This document shows positions 9,313-17,400 of a stretch of 64,000 nt of DNA, piece by piece (within the stretch, counting starts at the first letter, position 1; every line of letters starts with the position of its first letter). The stretch is taken from assembly GCF_900177815.1 (NCBI RefSeq), contig NZ_FXAZ01000004.1:248001-312000 (forward strand). The letters run 5' to 3'. A program made the translations under genes and the position numbers. The notes under the pieces are model-generated. The model was not told where the DNA came from and did not search any database. It worked only from the letters and a program-made list of their open reading frames with translations. This stretch comes from Paenibacillus aquistagni. Its GTDB lineage: Bacteria > Bacillota > Bacilli > Paenibacillales > Paenibacillaceae.

Positions 9313-9729
9313 TTATCCGATAAGCGCATCGATTGAAACAGCGCCTGCTCCAGTCAGTGCTAGGCCGATTGCGACAGCGATGATGAGCAGGTTGTACTCA
9401 TATCCATTTTGAGTCGACCAGTACCCGTTCTTCAAGTGCGCAGTCAAGATCGCAACCAGCATCGTTCCTGCAACGAGAATGCCGCCAGCCCATGTAAACA
9501 ACCCAACAGCAAGCAGCAGGCCGCCAACAAACTCACCGAGTCCTGCCATAAGGGCCATGAATATACCGGGCTTTAGTCCAAGAGATTCCATCCAGCCGCC
9601 AGTGCCCTTTAAGCCATAGCCGCCGAACATGCCGAACAGCTTCTGGGCGCCGTGAGCCATCATAGACAATCCTAATACCAATCGAATCACCAATAAACCA
9701 TAATCCATTACTCCAAAATCACTAAACAT
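9313..9729 (-). CDS. DoxX family membrane protein (MhqP-like)
   Basis: A 138-residue protein with four predicted helices and the DoxX hallmark near the N-terminus (LVIRLVLGLSMMAHGAQKLFG...GWMESLG). DoxX proteins are small quinone-linked membrane proteins; in B. subtilis the relative MhqP belongs to the MhqR regulon induced by quinones and catechols. The start ATG 9729 has AAAGGAG upstream. A near-consensus MhqR operator lies 45 bp before the start and the regulator gene is next upstream on the same strand. Assignment to quinone stress is inferred from operator and neighbour. Confidence 0.87.
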   Translation of the reverse strand: MFSDFGVMDYGLLVIRLVLGLSMMAHGAQKLFGMFGGYGLKGTGGWMESLGLKPGIFMALMAGLGEFVGGLLLAVGLFTWAGGILVAGTMLVAILTAHLKNGYWSTQNGYEYNLLIIAVAIGLALTGAGAVSIDALIG

Positions 9730-9773
9730 GAATATCTTCTCCTTTATATTTCAAATTATTTCTTAAATATAAT

Positions 9774-9791
9774 ATTCTCTAATTCGAGATA
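9774..9791 (-). promoter_or_regulatory. MhqR-type operator upstream of doxX
   Basis: ATTCTCTAATTCGAGATA matches 15 of 18 positions of the B. subtilis MhqR operator consensus as I recall it (TATCTCGAATTCGAGATA). It lies between doxX and the regulator gene, about 45 bp before the doxX start codon. Confidence 0.7.
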
Positions 9792-9825
9792 TTAGACCGA
9801 GTAAACCGCGCTTCCCTCCTAATAA

Positions 9826-10293
9826 CTAGGATGGGAAGGCGGAATTCTTGCCAAGCTTCTTCAACAGGTCGATTAACGTTGTCTGTTCTTCTACGCTTAA
9901 TGTGTTTACGGTATCTTGAATCACCTGTGCATGCTCAGGGAATACCTGCTCCATCAGCGCCTCGCCAGCTTCCGTAAGCTGAACATGAATGACGCGACGG
10001 TCCTGCTCTGAGGCTTGTCGTACAATGAGTCCCTTGCCAGCAAGCTTATCGATTACATACGTCATCGTACCGCTAGCAAGCAAAATCTTGTTGCCGATCT
10101 GCTGAATTGGAGTAGGGCCTTTGTGAAAAAGCAGCTCTAGCACAGCAAATTCGGATGGATTCAAGTTATGACGCTTCATGTCGTACTGAGCGACATCCAT
10201 CATTGAGCGGGAAGCACGCGAGAGGACCACGAACAGCTTAAGCGCTCGTTGAATGTCAGGTTCGTATATATTCACGCGATTGTTCGCATCCAT
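9826..10293 (-). CDS. mhqR: MarR family repressor, MhqR-like
   Basis: A 155-residue winged-helix regulator. The segment NPSEFAVLELLFHKGPTPIQ through GTMTYVIDKL closely resembles B. subtilis MhqR (YkvE). The wing DRRVIHVQLTEAG is typical of MarR proteins. MhqR represses genes for quinone and electrophile detoxification and is released under methylhydroquinone or catechol stress. ATG 10293 is chosen because AAGGTGGTG precedes it. Its own promoter carries an MhqR-like operator just after the -10, pointing to autorepression. Confidence 0.82.
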   Translation of the reverse strand: MDANNRVNIYEPDIQRALKLFVVLSRASRSMMDVAQYDMKRHNLNPSEFAVLELLFHKGPTPIQQIGNKILLASGTMTYVIDKLAGKGLIVRQASEQDRRVIHVQLTEAGEALMEQVFPEHAQVIQDTVNTLSVEEQTTLIDLLKKLGKNSAFPS

Positions 10294-10343
10294 GCGATCA
10301 CCACCTTGTCTATTCCATATTATTTTAAATACTTGAAAAATAA

Positions 10344-10361
10344 TATCTTGAACATGAGATA
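10344..10361 (-). promoter_or_regulatory. MhqR-type operator at the regulator's own promoter
   Basis: TATCTTGAACATGAGATA matches 14 of 18 consensus positions, including both outer arms perfectly. It abuts the -10 hexamer of the mhqR promoter on its downstream side, the classical position for blocking RNA polymerase. Confidence 0.7.
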
Positions 10362-10390
10362 AATATATCATTAGTCATTTAAGCTGTCAA
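10362..10390 (-). promoter_or_regulatory. Sigma-A promoter of mhqR
   Basis: Minus strand TTGACA (10390-10385), 17-bp spacer, TATATT (10367-10362). This is close to a consensus vegetative promoter. Confidence 0.75.
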
Positions 10391-10494
10391 CCATTTATAA
10401 AGATAATAATTCGTTGGATAAAGCCATCTATTCAATATACGTCATGAATGCCATATTAGAAAGGGCTGATGACCAGAGTTGTAGCCTGAGCGCA

Positions 10495-10542
10495 TACAAA
10501 AATCCCCTTAATCCACATGTGTACCACGTGAATAAGGGGATG
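10495..10542 (-). terminator. Terminator of the VTC-DUF4956-cotH operon
   Basis: On the minus strand ATCCCCTTA...CACGTG and CACATG...TAAGGGGAT form a long stem followed by TTTTTG. It lies just after the cotH stop codon. Confidence 0.85.
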
Positions 10543-10549
10543 GTGAAGT

Positions 10550-12355
10550 CTATAATCGTCTGCGCTTGTAGAACACGATGACAAGGCAGGCGAGACCAAG
10601 AACAAGTGCGGAAGCTAATGCAGTGATTGCTGTTGCTGCACTGCCTTGCGGAGCAGCAGTACCCCCGAATCCGCCTGGCCCTGCACCGCCTCGCCCCATT
10701 CCATTAGGACGTTCCATGCCATTGCCTCCGTCTGGAAGGGTGCCCATGCCGCCGCCAAATCCATCCGGGGGCGCTTCCATGCCGCCGCCGGCTCCATCGG
10801 GCGGTGCAGCGCCGTTGTTGGCAGGCGGAGCTTCTCCTTGCGTATTCCCTTCGTCTGGCATTTGCTCTGTACCGTTGCCATTAGCGATATTGCCTTGTGT
10901 CCCTTCTTCTGTCTGAGCTGCATTTGCTGGACGTTCTGCTGCTGGCAGCTGCCCGGCTTCATTCACCGTGGAGGCGGTTGTTACCCCGTCCTCAGCCTGC
11001 TCTTTAGAAGGCTGTGCCATAGCCGGGCGCTCGCCACCGCCTCGACCGCTCATTCCACTTCCTGAACCGTCACCGGATGATGCGGCAGTGCCATCTAGCT
11101 GATCCTGAATGCTCTTGATGGTCGTGGCATTCGTCTTTTTAAGCGATGTCAATCCTTCTTTGTACTGTTCATACGTATAGAAGGCCGTCGTGTCTTGTTC
11201 GACATCGCTTGCAATGAGTGCATCAAGCGCATCGATTCGCGCTGAGAAGTTGGCTTCAGCAAGGTACCCTTGGATCGCTTCTTGAATGATCTCGTGGTAG
11301 CGCGCCTTGTATTCTTCATTGGCGAGCAGCTTCGCGATCATCGGCCGATCAGCTAGCTGGCCTTGAGTGGGCTCATCAATCATGACGCTAGAGCCGCCAA
11401 AGCCGCCGAAGGCCATGTTGTAATCCCATGGGAGCATGTTGAACAGCCCGTGATTCTCATACAAATAGTAGTTGTGCTTATTCTGGCCCAGATAGCTGTC
11501 CATATTGGTTGCTACCACATTAAGGGCGATGTATTTCAGAACTTCATCGACATCAATATAGGATTCCAGATCCGAGTCATGATTTAATTCATTAAGCATG
11601 CGGATCAATATATCATCATTGGAAGTTGCACTCTTTAGATCCAAGCCCGTATACAGCCGGGCATTATCTCCAAGCCATGTAAGCTCACTGCCGCTGCCGC
11701 CATTAGCCTTGTAGAAGGCTCCGCTGGTATTCTGGAAGTTGCGATTCAAGTAGGCTGTGCCAAACTGCTCGATGGCCAGATAGAGCCCCTTTAGCTCATT
11801 ATTGACATAGAGTCGAACATAGGAATACTTGGGTGTAGGCAAGCCCATCTTTTCAGCCAGTTCATAGGAGAGGAACTCTCTCATATACGTCGGATCGCTA
11901 TAGTTGTTGTTCAGATTGATCTTGGTAACGCCATGCAGATTCTGGCTGCCAATGTACTCATCAAATGCAATCTTGAAGCTGTAGCGATCGGAGTCGCTGT
12001 TCACTACACTGCGCAGGCTCAAATTGCCCTTCGTTCGAATAGCAACATTATCAATGGTCGTACCGTTGTATTCAACGGAAGCCGGCTTGTATTCCTCTTG
12101 CGAGGCATTGTCCAGCATATCTTGGAAATCATCGCTGCTCATCGTTACTTTGACATCAATGATCTTATCCTGTGGAAAGACCTCTTCATCCAGCCTTCGT
12201 TCCTCGCTTGTCTTCACAGCAGAGCTTCCGGCCGCACCGAGTGAGGCATCTGCACTCTCCAGCTGAATTGGGTGTTGCGTCATGCAGCCTGTAGAGACAA
12301 TAGCAAGCAGAAGAAGTCCGGCAGTGAGCAAGAGCGAGGTGATCTTTGCTTTCAT
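10550..12355 (-). CDS. CotH kinase family lipoprotein
   Basis: A 601-residue secreted protein with lipobox VSTGC (Cys24). The CotH domain spans about residues 60-400, with VKTKG-type N-lobe strand VAIRTKGNLS and the catalytic/metal region NMDSYLGQNKHNYYLYENHG...LPWDYNMAFGG. From about 415 to 560 it is Gly/Pro/Asn-rich and disordered; a single helix at about 575-595 then precedes KRRRL, giving a second possible membrane anchor. CotH proteins are atypical protein kinases; B. subtilis CotH phosphorylates Ser in the coat proteins CotB and CotG. This one is last in an operon with VTC and DUF4956 genes, so it is probably not a simple coat CotH. ATG 12355 follows AGAGGAGGA. Confidence 0.87.
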   Translation of the reverse strand: MKAKITSLLLTAGLLLLAIVSTGCMTQHPIQLESADASLGAAGSSAVKTSEERRLDEEVFPQDKIIDVKVTMSSDDFQDMLDNASQEEYKPASVEYNGTTIDNVAIRTKGNLSLRSVVNSDSDRYSFKIAFDEYIGSQNLHGVTKINLNNNYSDPTYMREFLSYELAEKMGLPTPKYSYVRLYVNNELKGLYLAIEQFGTAYLNRNFQNTSGAFYKANGGSGSELTWLGDNARLYTGLDLKSATSNDDILIRMLNELNHDSDLESYIDVDEVLKYIALNVVATNMDSYLGQNKHNYYLYENHGLFNMLPWDYNMAFGGFGGSSVMIDEPTQGQLADRPMIAKLLANEEYKARYHEIIQEAIQGYLAEANFSARIDALDALIASDVEQDTTAFYTYEQYKEGLTSLKKTNATTIKSIQDQLDGTAASSGDGSGSGMSGRGGGERPAMAQPSKEQAEDGVTTASTVNEAGQLPAAERPANAAQTEEGTQGNIANGNGTEQMPDEGNTQGEAPPANNGAAPPDGAGGGMEAPPDGFGGGMGTLPDGGNGMERPNGMGRGGAGPGGFGGTAAPQGSAATAITALASALVLGLACLVIVFYKRRRL

Positions 12356-12372
12356 AGGGCATCCTCCTCTTT

Positions 12373-13080
12373 TTATGATACGTAGTCTCCGCTGTAGCTG
12401 ATTAATACGGCATTGCGAACGCCTCGAAGCATGGATACCGCATTAACCACTTTTCCTTCCTCATCCTTCAATCGTACTTCCAGTGTCATCTCGATATTGC
12501 CAGGGGTGACGCTTTTTTGCTTGACGTTATACCGCTTGACAAGAGTTCCCATGTGCTGATGCACGTCGCGTTCGCTTTCATTGTCCTCGCAGTTGACGAC
12601 CAATAAGTAAGGTATCTCAAACGAAGAACGCTTGATGAGAAAGAACAGAATCAATCCAACAATGACTGAGCCTAGAATGGCAAGCGTGTAGAAGCCTGCA
12701 CCGACGACAATGCCTGCAGCAGCAGACCAGAATAAGAAGATGAGATCTGTTGGGTCCTTGATCGGTGTGCGGAAGCGAACGATGGACAATGCCCCGACCA
12801 TGCCGAGCGACAGCACGAGATTCGAATTGACGGCAAGAATGATCATGGCGGTAATCATGCTCATGCCGATTAGAGAAACGTTAAAGCTCTTTGAGTACAG
12901 CACGCCGCTAAATACGCGCTTGTAGAGCAAATAAATGAAGAAGCCAATAATGAAGGCCATGCCCATCGTAATGAGAATCTTAGACAGGCTAATATCCGAA
13001 ACAAAGTTGTTAATAAAGGAATTTTTGAGAATATCAGAAAAATTAGTTGATGACGTCGAAGTTGTATTGGTCGTATCCAT
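12373..13080 (-). CDS. DUF4956 membrane protein
   Basis: A 235-residue protein with about four helices between residues 35 and 150 and a soluble C-terminal domain. The motif LGMVGALSIVRFRTPIKDPTD marks DUF4956, a family of unknown function repeatedly found beside VTC-domain genes. The C-terminus (VTPGNIEMTLEVRLKDE) resembles a small ferredoxin-like domain; this is inference. The start ATG 13080 has GGGAGG upstream and lies 3 bp after the VTC stop codon; the cotH start follows 17 bp after its own stop. The three genes are therefore one operon. Confidence 0.85.
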   Translation of the reverse strand: MDTTNTTSTSSTNFSDILKNSFINNFVSDISLSKILITMGMAFIIGFFIYLLYKRVFSGVLYSKSFNVSLIGMSMITAMIILAVNSNLVLSLGMVGALSIVRFRTPIKDPTDLIFLFWSAAAGIVVGAGFYTLAILGSVIVGLILFFLIKRSSFEIPYLLVVNCEDNESERDVHQHMGTLVKRYNVKQKSVTPGNIEMTLEVRLKDEEGKVVNAVSMLRGVRNAVLISYSGDYVS

Positions 13081-13083
13081 CGT

Positions 13084-13797
13084 TTAATAATCCTCCCATG
13101 TGTTCGTTTTCAAGTATTTGCGGCAAATCACATACTTTGAAGCGGATTGCCGGTTCAAGCCTTCGAGCTGGAGTGCTGCTTGAATGTAAGCGGGCAAGTA
13201 TTGATCGTATTTGACCTCAAGAATGATGAGGTTGTGATCCAGCGCCCGAATAGTTCTAAGATTAGGGTCAAACAAATTCACGCTGTTAAGACCTGTTCGA
13301 AGCTCCTTATCGAAGGTGATGCGGACATTGCCGTTTTCGCATATAAATGGTTCTCTAACATAATCTACAATTACTTTCGGACGCAGCAGGCGCTGCGTTA
13401 TCTCCTGATGAATCTCCCTGAGAAGCGGTCGGTTGGAATGTCGGAGCGCCTCATAATGACCGGCCATGATCTGATCATGCATGTCACGCGTCAATGGCTC
13501 CTTTACCTTAGCAATATAATCCTTGAACTTGATTTTCTTTTCAAAATGAATGACCTGATCCTGCTTGTTGTAAATGCGAATCCGGAATTTGGCCCGATCT
13601 CTTATTCCGCCGAGCTTCTCATGCAGCGCTGTGTTATCTATGTCATCAAAGTACAGGCTTCGAATATGATACTCGCCAGTCGGTCCAACATGCTTGTCCT
13701 GCGCAATGAGATGCTTGAGCCGCTTTTGAATCGTAAGGTATTGGTGCGGGCTTACGAAATATTTCAGTTCATTGCGATACGTTAAGGATGGCTGCAT
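13084..13797 (-). CDS. VTC-domain polyphosphate polymerase-like protein
   Basis: A 237-residue stand-alone VTC domain (CYTH/triphosphate tunnel fold). Tunnel residues are visible: RNELKYFVS, IRSLYFDD, RAKFRIRIYN, HFEKKIKFKDYIAKVKEPL, ITFDKELR and the late acidic strand ILEVKYD. In yeast Vtc4 this domain makes polyphosphate from ATP; bacterial relatives are assumed to do the same or to bind polyanions. It is the first gene of the operon with DUF4956 and CotH. It lacks the SPX domain of eukaryotic VTC proteins, so inositol-phosphate control is not expected. A weak GAGGTG precedes ATG 13797. Confidence 0.85.
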   Translation of the reverse strand: MQPSLTYRNELKYFVSPHQYLTIQKRLKHLIAQDKHVGPTGEYHIRSLYFDDIDNTALHEKLGGIRDRAKFRIRIYNKQDQVIHFEKKIKFKDYIAKVKEPLTRDMHDQIMAGHYEALRHSNRPLLREIHQEITQRLLRPKVIVDYVREPFICENGNVRITFDKELRTGLNSVNLFDPNLRTIRALDHNLIILEVKYDQYLPAYIQAALQLEGLNRQSASKYVICRKYLKTNTWEDY

Positions 13798-13949
13798 TGC
13801 TTCAACACCTCATTTCTATTCAGAATGGTTACTGCCTGATGTAAAGATAGTGTAAATGCGATACCTGAGCCTTCGATTAGTAGAAACTGATGGGGAACTG
13901 AGCGTTAACTGAATATTTGCTGAAAATGAAAACGAAGCCTCCGAGGCTG

Positions 13950-13958
13950 TGCTATACT
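13950..13958 (+). promoter_or_regulatory. Extended -10 for the metallophosphoesterase gene
   Basis: TGCTATACT is a strong extended -10. It is directly preceded by the perfect inverted repeat AGCCTCCGAGGCT (13936-13948), a possible operator. No clear -35 is present. Confidence 0.45.
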
Positions 13959-14076
13959 GTGGGCACTTTAAATCAATGAAAACGGAATAAAACAGAGCAG
14001 CCTGTGCTGAGCACATGGCTTCAAGCGGACAAATGGAAGGAATGGACTCATCTCCGCATGAAAGGGGAGAACGATC

Positions 14077-15336
14077 ATGAAATTCAGAAGCAGGCGCTGG
14101 GGAACAGATGTCATGCTGGTGCTTGTGGCATGTCTTGCACTTGTTGGGGGACTTGTGGGCATGCAGTGGCTGCGTGAGGATGCGTCAAGACAACCCAAGT
14201 CGATCGTCACAACTTGGACAGAGGATCCGAAGACGAGTCGCGCCTTTACGTGGTACACCGTCTCGCCTGATACAGGCACGGTCATAGAGCTTATAGAGGA
14301 GGATACTGGCACGCTGGGCGCGACAGATTCCAGCATGATAACGATAAAGGGATCGCGACAGACGATAGATACAGGCAATCAAGGCATGCAAGCGGTGCAT
14401 CGTGTGACTGTAACGGACTTGAAGCCGGGAACCACCTATCATTATCGCGTTGGCAGCGGTCAGGAGGGGGAGTGGAGCCAGTCTCTCCAATTCACAACGG
14501 AGGCCTTAGACAGTGAGGAGAAGGCATTGACCTTCCTGCATGTTGCAGATTCTCAAGGGAAGACGGAAGCTGATTTCAAGCTTTGGGGCAACACGCTTAT
14601 TCAAGCACTAAACACGTTTCCAGTTACGCAATTTATTATCCATGGGGGTGATCTGACCGAGAACCCTGAAGATCAGCTAGCATGGGATTCGTTTTTCATA
14701 GAGGCTCCGATGCTGTCCCGGATTCCTCTTTTTCCGGTAACTGGCAATCATGATGAGATTGATGGGGAGGCCAAGCGTTACTTATCCCATTTTCAGCTGC
14801 CAGACAATGGGGCTCAGGGCTCTATCCCGGGAACGACGTATTCCTTCGACTATGGTCCGGTGCATGTGGTTGTGATGAATACGGAGTCAAATCGCAAGCA
14901 GCAGACCGAATGGCTGAGACAAGACCTCAAGAACAATACAAAAGAATGGACGATTGTGGCCATGCATAGAGGAGCCTACGGGGGCAACGCCTATCAAAAG
15001 GTTCAGGATTGGGTGGAGGTGTTTGATGAATTCAAGGTCGATCTGGTGCTGCAAGGACACAACCATGAGTATTCCAGATCTTATCCGCTGCGCGGCGGTA
15101 AAGTTGTGGGTGATGAGGACAATGTTGTGAAGCAGCGGGAAGGAACCGTCTATATCGTCCCAAATGCAGCGGGGCAAAAATTCAACGAGAAGAAGGAGGA
15201 CCAATTGTATCATCAGGTCCACTTTCAAAATAATAAGCAGATGTTTGTCGGCATGACCATTGCCGAGAGTCAACTGGTATACCAAGCCTACACAGTCGAT
15301 GGCGAGCTTGTGGACGAGGTGACATTGATTCATTAA
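14077..15336 (+). CDS. Purple-acid-phosphatase-like metallophosphoesterase with FN3 domain
   Basis: A 419-residue protein with an N-terminal signal anchor (about 12-30), then a fibronectin-III-like domain (TTWTEDPKTSRAFTWYT...LKPGTTYHYRVGSG) and a calcineurin-like domain. Metal ligands are all present: HVADSQG, HGGDLTE, VTGNHDE, AMHRG and GHNHEYSRS. It should hydrolyse phosphomonoesters or phosphodiesters outside the membrane. ATG 14077 has AAAGGGGAG upstream. It is divergently transcribed from the VTC-DUF4956-CotH operon across a 279-bp shared promoter region, which suggests it acts on phosphorylated products of that operon (inference). Confidence 0.87.
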   Translation: MKFRSRRWGTDVMLVLVACLALVGGLVGMQWLREDASRQPKSIVTTWTEDPKTSRAFTWYTVSPDTGTVIELIEEDTGTLGATDSSMITIKGSRQTIDTGNQGMQAVHRVTVTDLKPGTTYHYRVGSGQEGEWSQSLQFTTEALDSEEKALTFLHVADSQGKTEADFKLWGNTLIQALNTFPVTQFIIHGGDLTENPEDQLAWDSFFIEAPMLSRIPLFPVTGNHDEIDGEAKRYLSHFQLPDNGAQGSIPGTTYSFDYGPVHVVVMNTESNRKQQTEWLRQDLKNNTKEWTIVAMHRGAYGGNAYQKVQDWVEVFDEFKVDLVLQGHNHEYSRSYPLRGGKVVGDEDNVVKQREGTVYIVPNAAGQKFNEKKEDQLYHQVHFQNNKQMFVGMTIAESQLVYQAYTVDGELVDEVTLIH

Positions 15337-15358
15337 CATAACGAAAACGAAAAAGATA

Positions 15359-15447
15359 GGGCTGATCGAACCGTATCTCTTGATATCTTTCTCACACTAG
15401 CATTGTGTGGTTGTGCTTAAGAGAGTACGTTGGAGTCAGCCTTTTTT
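15359..15447 (+). terminator. Unusually long structured terminator
   Basis: GGCTGA, AAC, GTA and CTCTT on the left pair in order with AAGAG, TAC, GTT and TCAGCC on the right. An inner stem CACAC/GTGTG lies in the middle, and TTTTTT follows at 15442-15447. It ends the metallophosphoesterase transcript, but its 83-nt multi-stem structure is much larger than a normal terminator. The rest of the 15448-15596 gap shows nothing else. Confidence 0.65.
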
Positions 15448-15596
15448 ACTACAATGCCATTAATAAGTTTGGTCTTAGCCGTATCCAGCAGACTATTTGA
15501 CGACATAACCTGTCTCTAGACACGGTTGCTCAGCGTTGAATAGCCTCGATAGAGGGATTCACATGACGAGCATACAGGCAGCAGGTTTATGCTCGT

Positions 15597-17276
15597 CTAG
15601 TTGGTTGACTGGGAAAGTTCGAGCAGCCATGCTTTTAGATCGACAATGCGAAGCGGGACAGACAGCTTCTGGGTGCCCGCTACAATAATCGGCACATTAG
15701 ACTCGATCGCATGAAGCGACCCATGTGCGCCTCCCCCAGGATGCGTAGGCGAATGCTCATCAGCGAGCTCATAGCCAGGCTTGGCTGTGACGATCAGATA
15801 TTCGCTGGTATGGGAGCGAAGCGCGGCATACAAGCGCTTTAGACCATCGGGATAACGATATGAGGTCAGCATATGATGGTCAGCATCTGTCTGCAGGTCC
15901 ATGACCTCAAGATCTCCTTCGATTGTCCATGCTTGCTGATAAGCATCCTGCCAAGGACCGCCCTGCTTGAATTGCAGCTTGCGACCAGTTCCTGCCTGCA
16001 GCACATGCACGCTGTCCCCATCTTTCCAAGCCAGCTGATCGATTCTAGCATCGGAGGCGAGTTCAGCTGCTAATTGGCTTAATGCGGGACCTTGAGCGAA
16101 GCGATAGACATAAGCCATCGTCTCGTTGGAAGCTATGGCGATCTCGGTGGACGAATCGGGGGCCTGTCCTGGCGGAAGGCGCTTATAGGCAGCCAGATGC
16201 TTATCAAGCTCAATCTTGGCGTCATTCGAACGCTCCCGCACTTCGCTGACGCCGCTGTCGCCTATGATCACGATGACTGCTTGCTTCAATGCCTCATCGA
16301 CAGAGCCGAAGCCCTGCTGCATGAGAGAGCCAAGCTGCTGATCCAGCTTGAGGGCAGCTTCGTCATCAGCAGGCCCATGCTTATGCAGCTGCTGATCGGC
16401 ATCAGGCAGGTAGACATAAAGAAAGTCGGGGAGCATCCGATTATGAGCGAGATGCGAAGTCAGCTCTATGCCATATTCATTATTCAATCCGAAGCGATTC
16501 GTTGGCCCGACGGGAAGCTTAAGCTTGTCCTCAAGCGGATTGGAGAAGGCCCCGAAGGCAAACAGATCTGGCCCTTTAATTGTCGCTGTCTCCGGCAAGT
16601 TCAAGGGCTTCTCCAGCCATGCTGGAAAGGCTAAGCGGTGCTGCACAGGCCCGCGGTACAAGAGTCCATTGATGGAGCCTGAGCTTTTTCCCTTGCGGTG
16701 AAGGTCTTCATAGATCGTCGAGACCTGTTTGCTCAAGTGCTCTTCGTTAAGATGCAGCATGCCATCCTCGATCACCCGTTTAGCCCCCTGATGCAGGCTC
16801 TCTGAAGGACCTGTCCCATAATTAATCAGCCGCTTCGCCTGATCGGAATACCAGATTAGCCCGGGGACCTTGTGACGATCAGGATAAGTGCCTGTGATTA
16901 GAGAGCTGTCGATGGTAACAGACATGGTCGGGAAGGAGCTAATCACGTTTCTTTCATAACGACCTCTTTCAATCAGGGCTTGGATCGTAGGGAGCTGATG
17001 CTTGGATAGTCCCCGATCAATCGCTTCTGACAAGAGCGAATCCGCGACGATCAGAATGATCTTTTTGGCAGCATTGGGAGCAGAAGGGGAGGTCTGTTCA
17101 GCTTTTATGCGAAGCAGGTCCTGATGTTTAACGGTATTTGCTTGTCCGCAGCTTACAACCAAGCTCATGCAAATGGTTAATAGGCTTCCCTTGATGAGGA
17201 GGGGCATTAAGGTTCGCATGATGGCAGCGGAGCGGTCAAGCTTATGTCTTAGTGTGCGTGAATGATAGCTATTCAT
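15597..17276 (-). CDS. Alkaline phosphatase superfamily lipoprotein (phosphodiesterase/nucleotide pyrophosphatase type)
   Basis: A 559-residue secreted enzyme with a signal segment MRTLMPLLIKGSLLTICMSLVVSC, where Cys is the probable lipid anchor. Superfamily residues are visible: ILIVADSL (first metal Asp), SSFPTMSVTIDSSLITGTYP (nucleophile Thr), YLPDADQQLHKHG (Asp/His), IIGDSGVS and GGGAHGSL (His). It should cleave phosphodiester or pyrophosphate bonds outside the membrane; the substrate is not readable. ATG 17276 follows TAGGAGAG. Together with the metallophosphoesterase next door it makes two secreted phosphoesterases beside the VTC/CotH operon. Confidence 0.83.
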   Translation of the reverse strand: MNSYHSRTLRHKLDRSAAIMRTLMPLLIKGSLLTICMSLVVSCGQANTVKHQDLLRIKAEQTSPSAPNAAKKIILIVADSLLSEAIDRGLSKHQLPTIQALIERGRYERNVISSFPTMSVTIDSSLITGTYPDRHKVPGLIWYSDQAKRLINYGTGPSESLHQGAKRVIEDGMLHLNEEHLSKQVSTIYEDLHRKGKSSGSINGLLYRGPVQHRLAFPAWLEKPLNLPETATIKGPDLFAFGAFSNPLEDKLKLPVGPTNRFGLNNEYGIELTSHLAHNRMLPDFLYVYLPDADQQLHKHGPADDEAALKLDQQLGSLMQQGFGSVDEALKQAVIVIIGDSGVSEVRERSNDAKIELDKHLAAYKRLPPGQAPDSSTEIAIASNETMAYVYRFAQGPALSQLAAELASDARIDQLAWKDGDSVHVLQAGTGRKLQFKQGGPWQDAYQQAWTIEGDLEVMDLQTDADHHMLTSYRYPDGLKRLYAALRSHTSEYLIVTAKPGYELADEHSPTHPGGGAHGSLHAIESNVPIIVAGTQKLSVPLRIVDLKAWLLELSQSTN

Positions 17277-17367
17277 GAATGGCTCTCCTAGTCTTGGAAT
17301 GATGTGTCATTCTTTACTATGAGAAAAAGGGGGGCAAATTATCCCGTTCACAATTCCTCATAGAGAA

Positions 17368-17400
17368 AGGGGCTTCAGTCTCAGTAAGACAGGAGCCCCT
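17368..17400 (-). terminator. Terminator of the glycosyltransferase operon
   Basis: Minus strand AGGGGCTCCTGTCT and AGACTGAAGCCCCT form the stem, followed by TTCTCTAT. The stem begins at the last base of the stop codon of the final glycosyltransferase gene. Confidence 0.7.
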
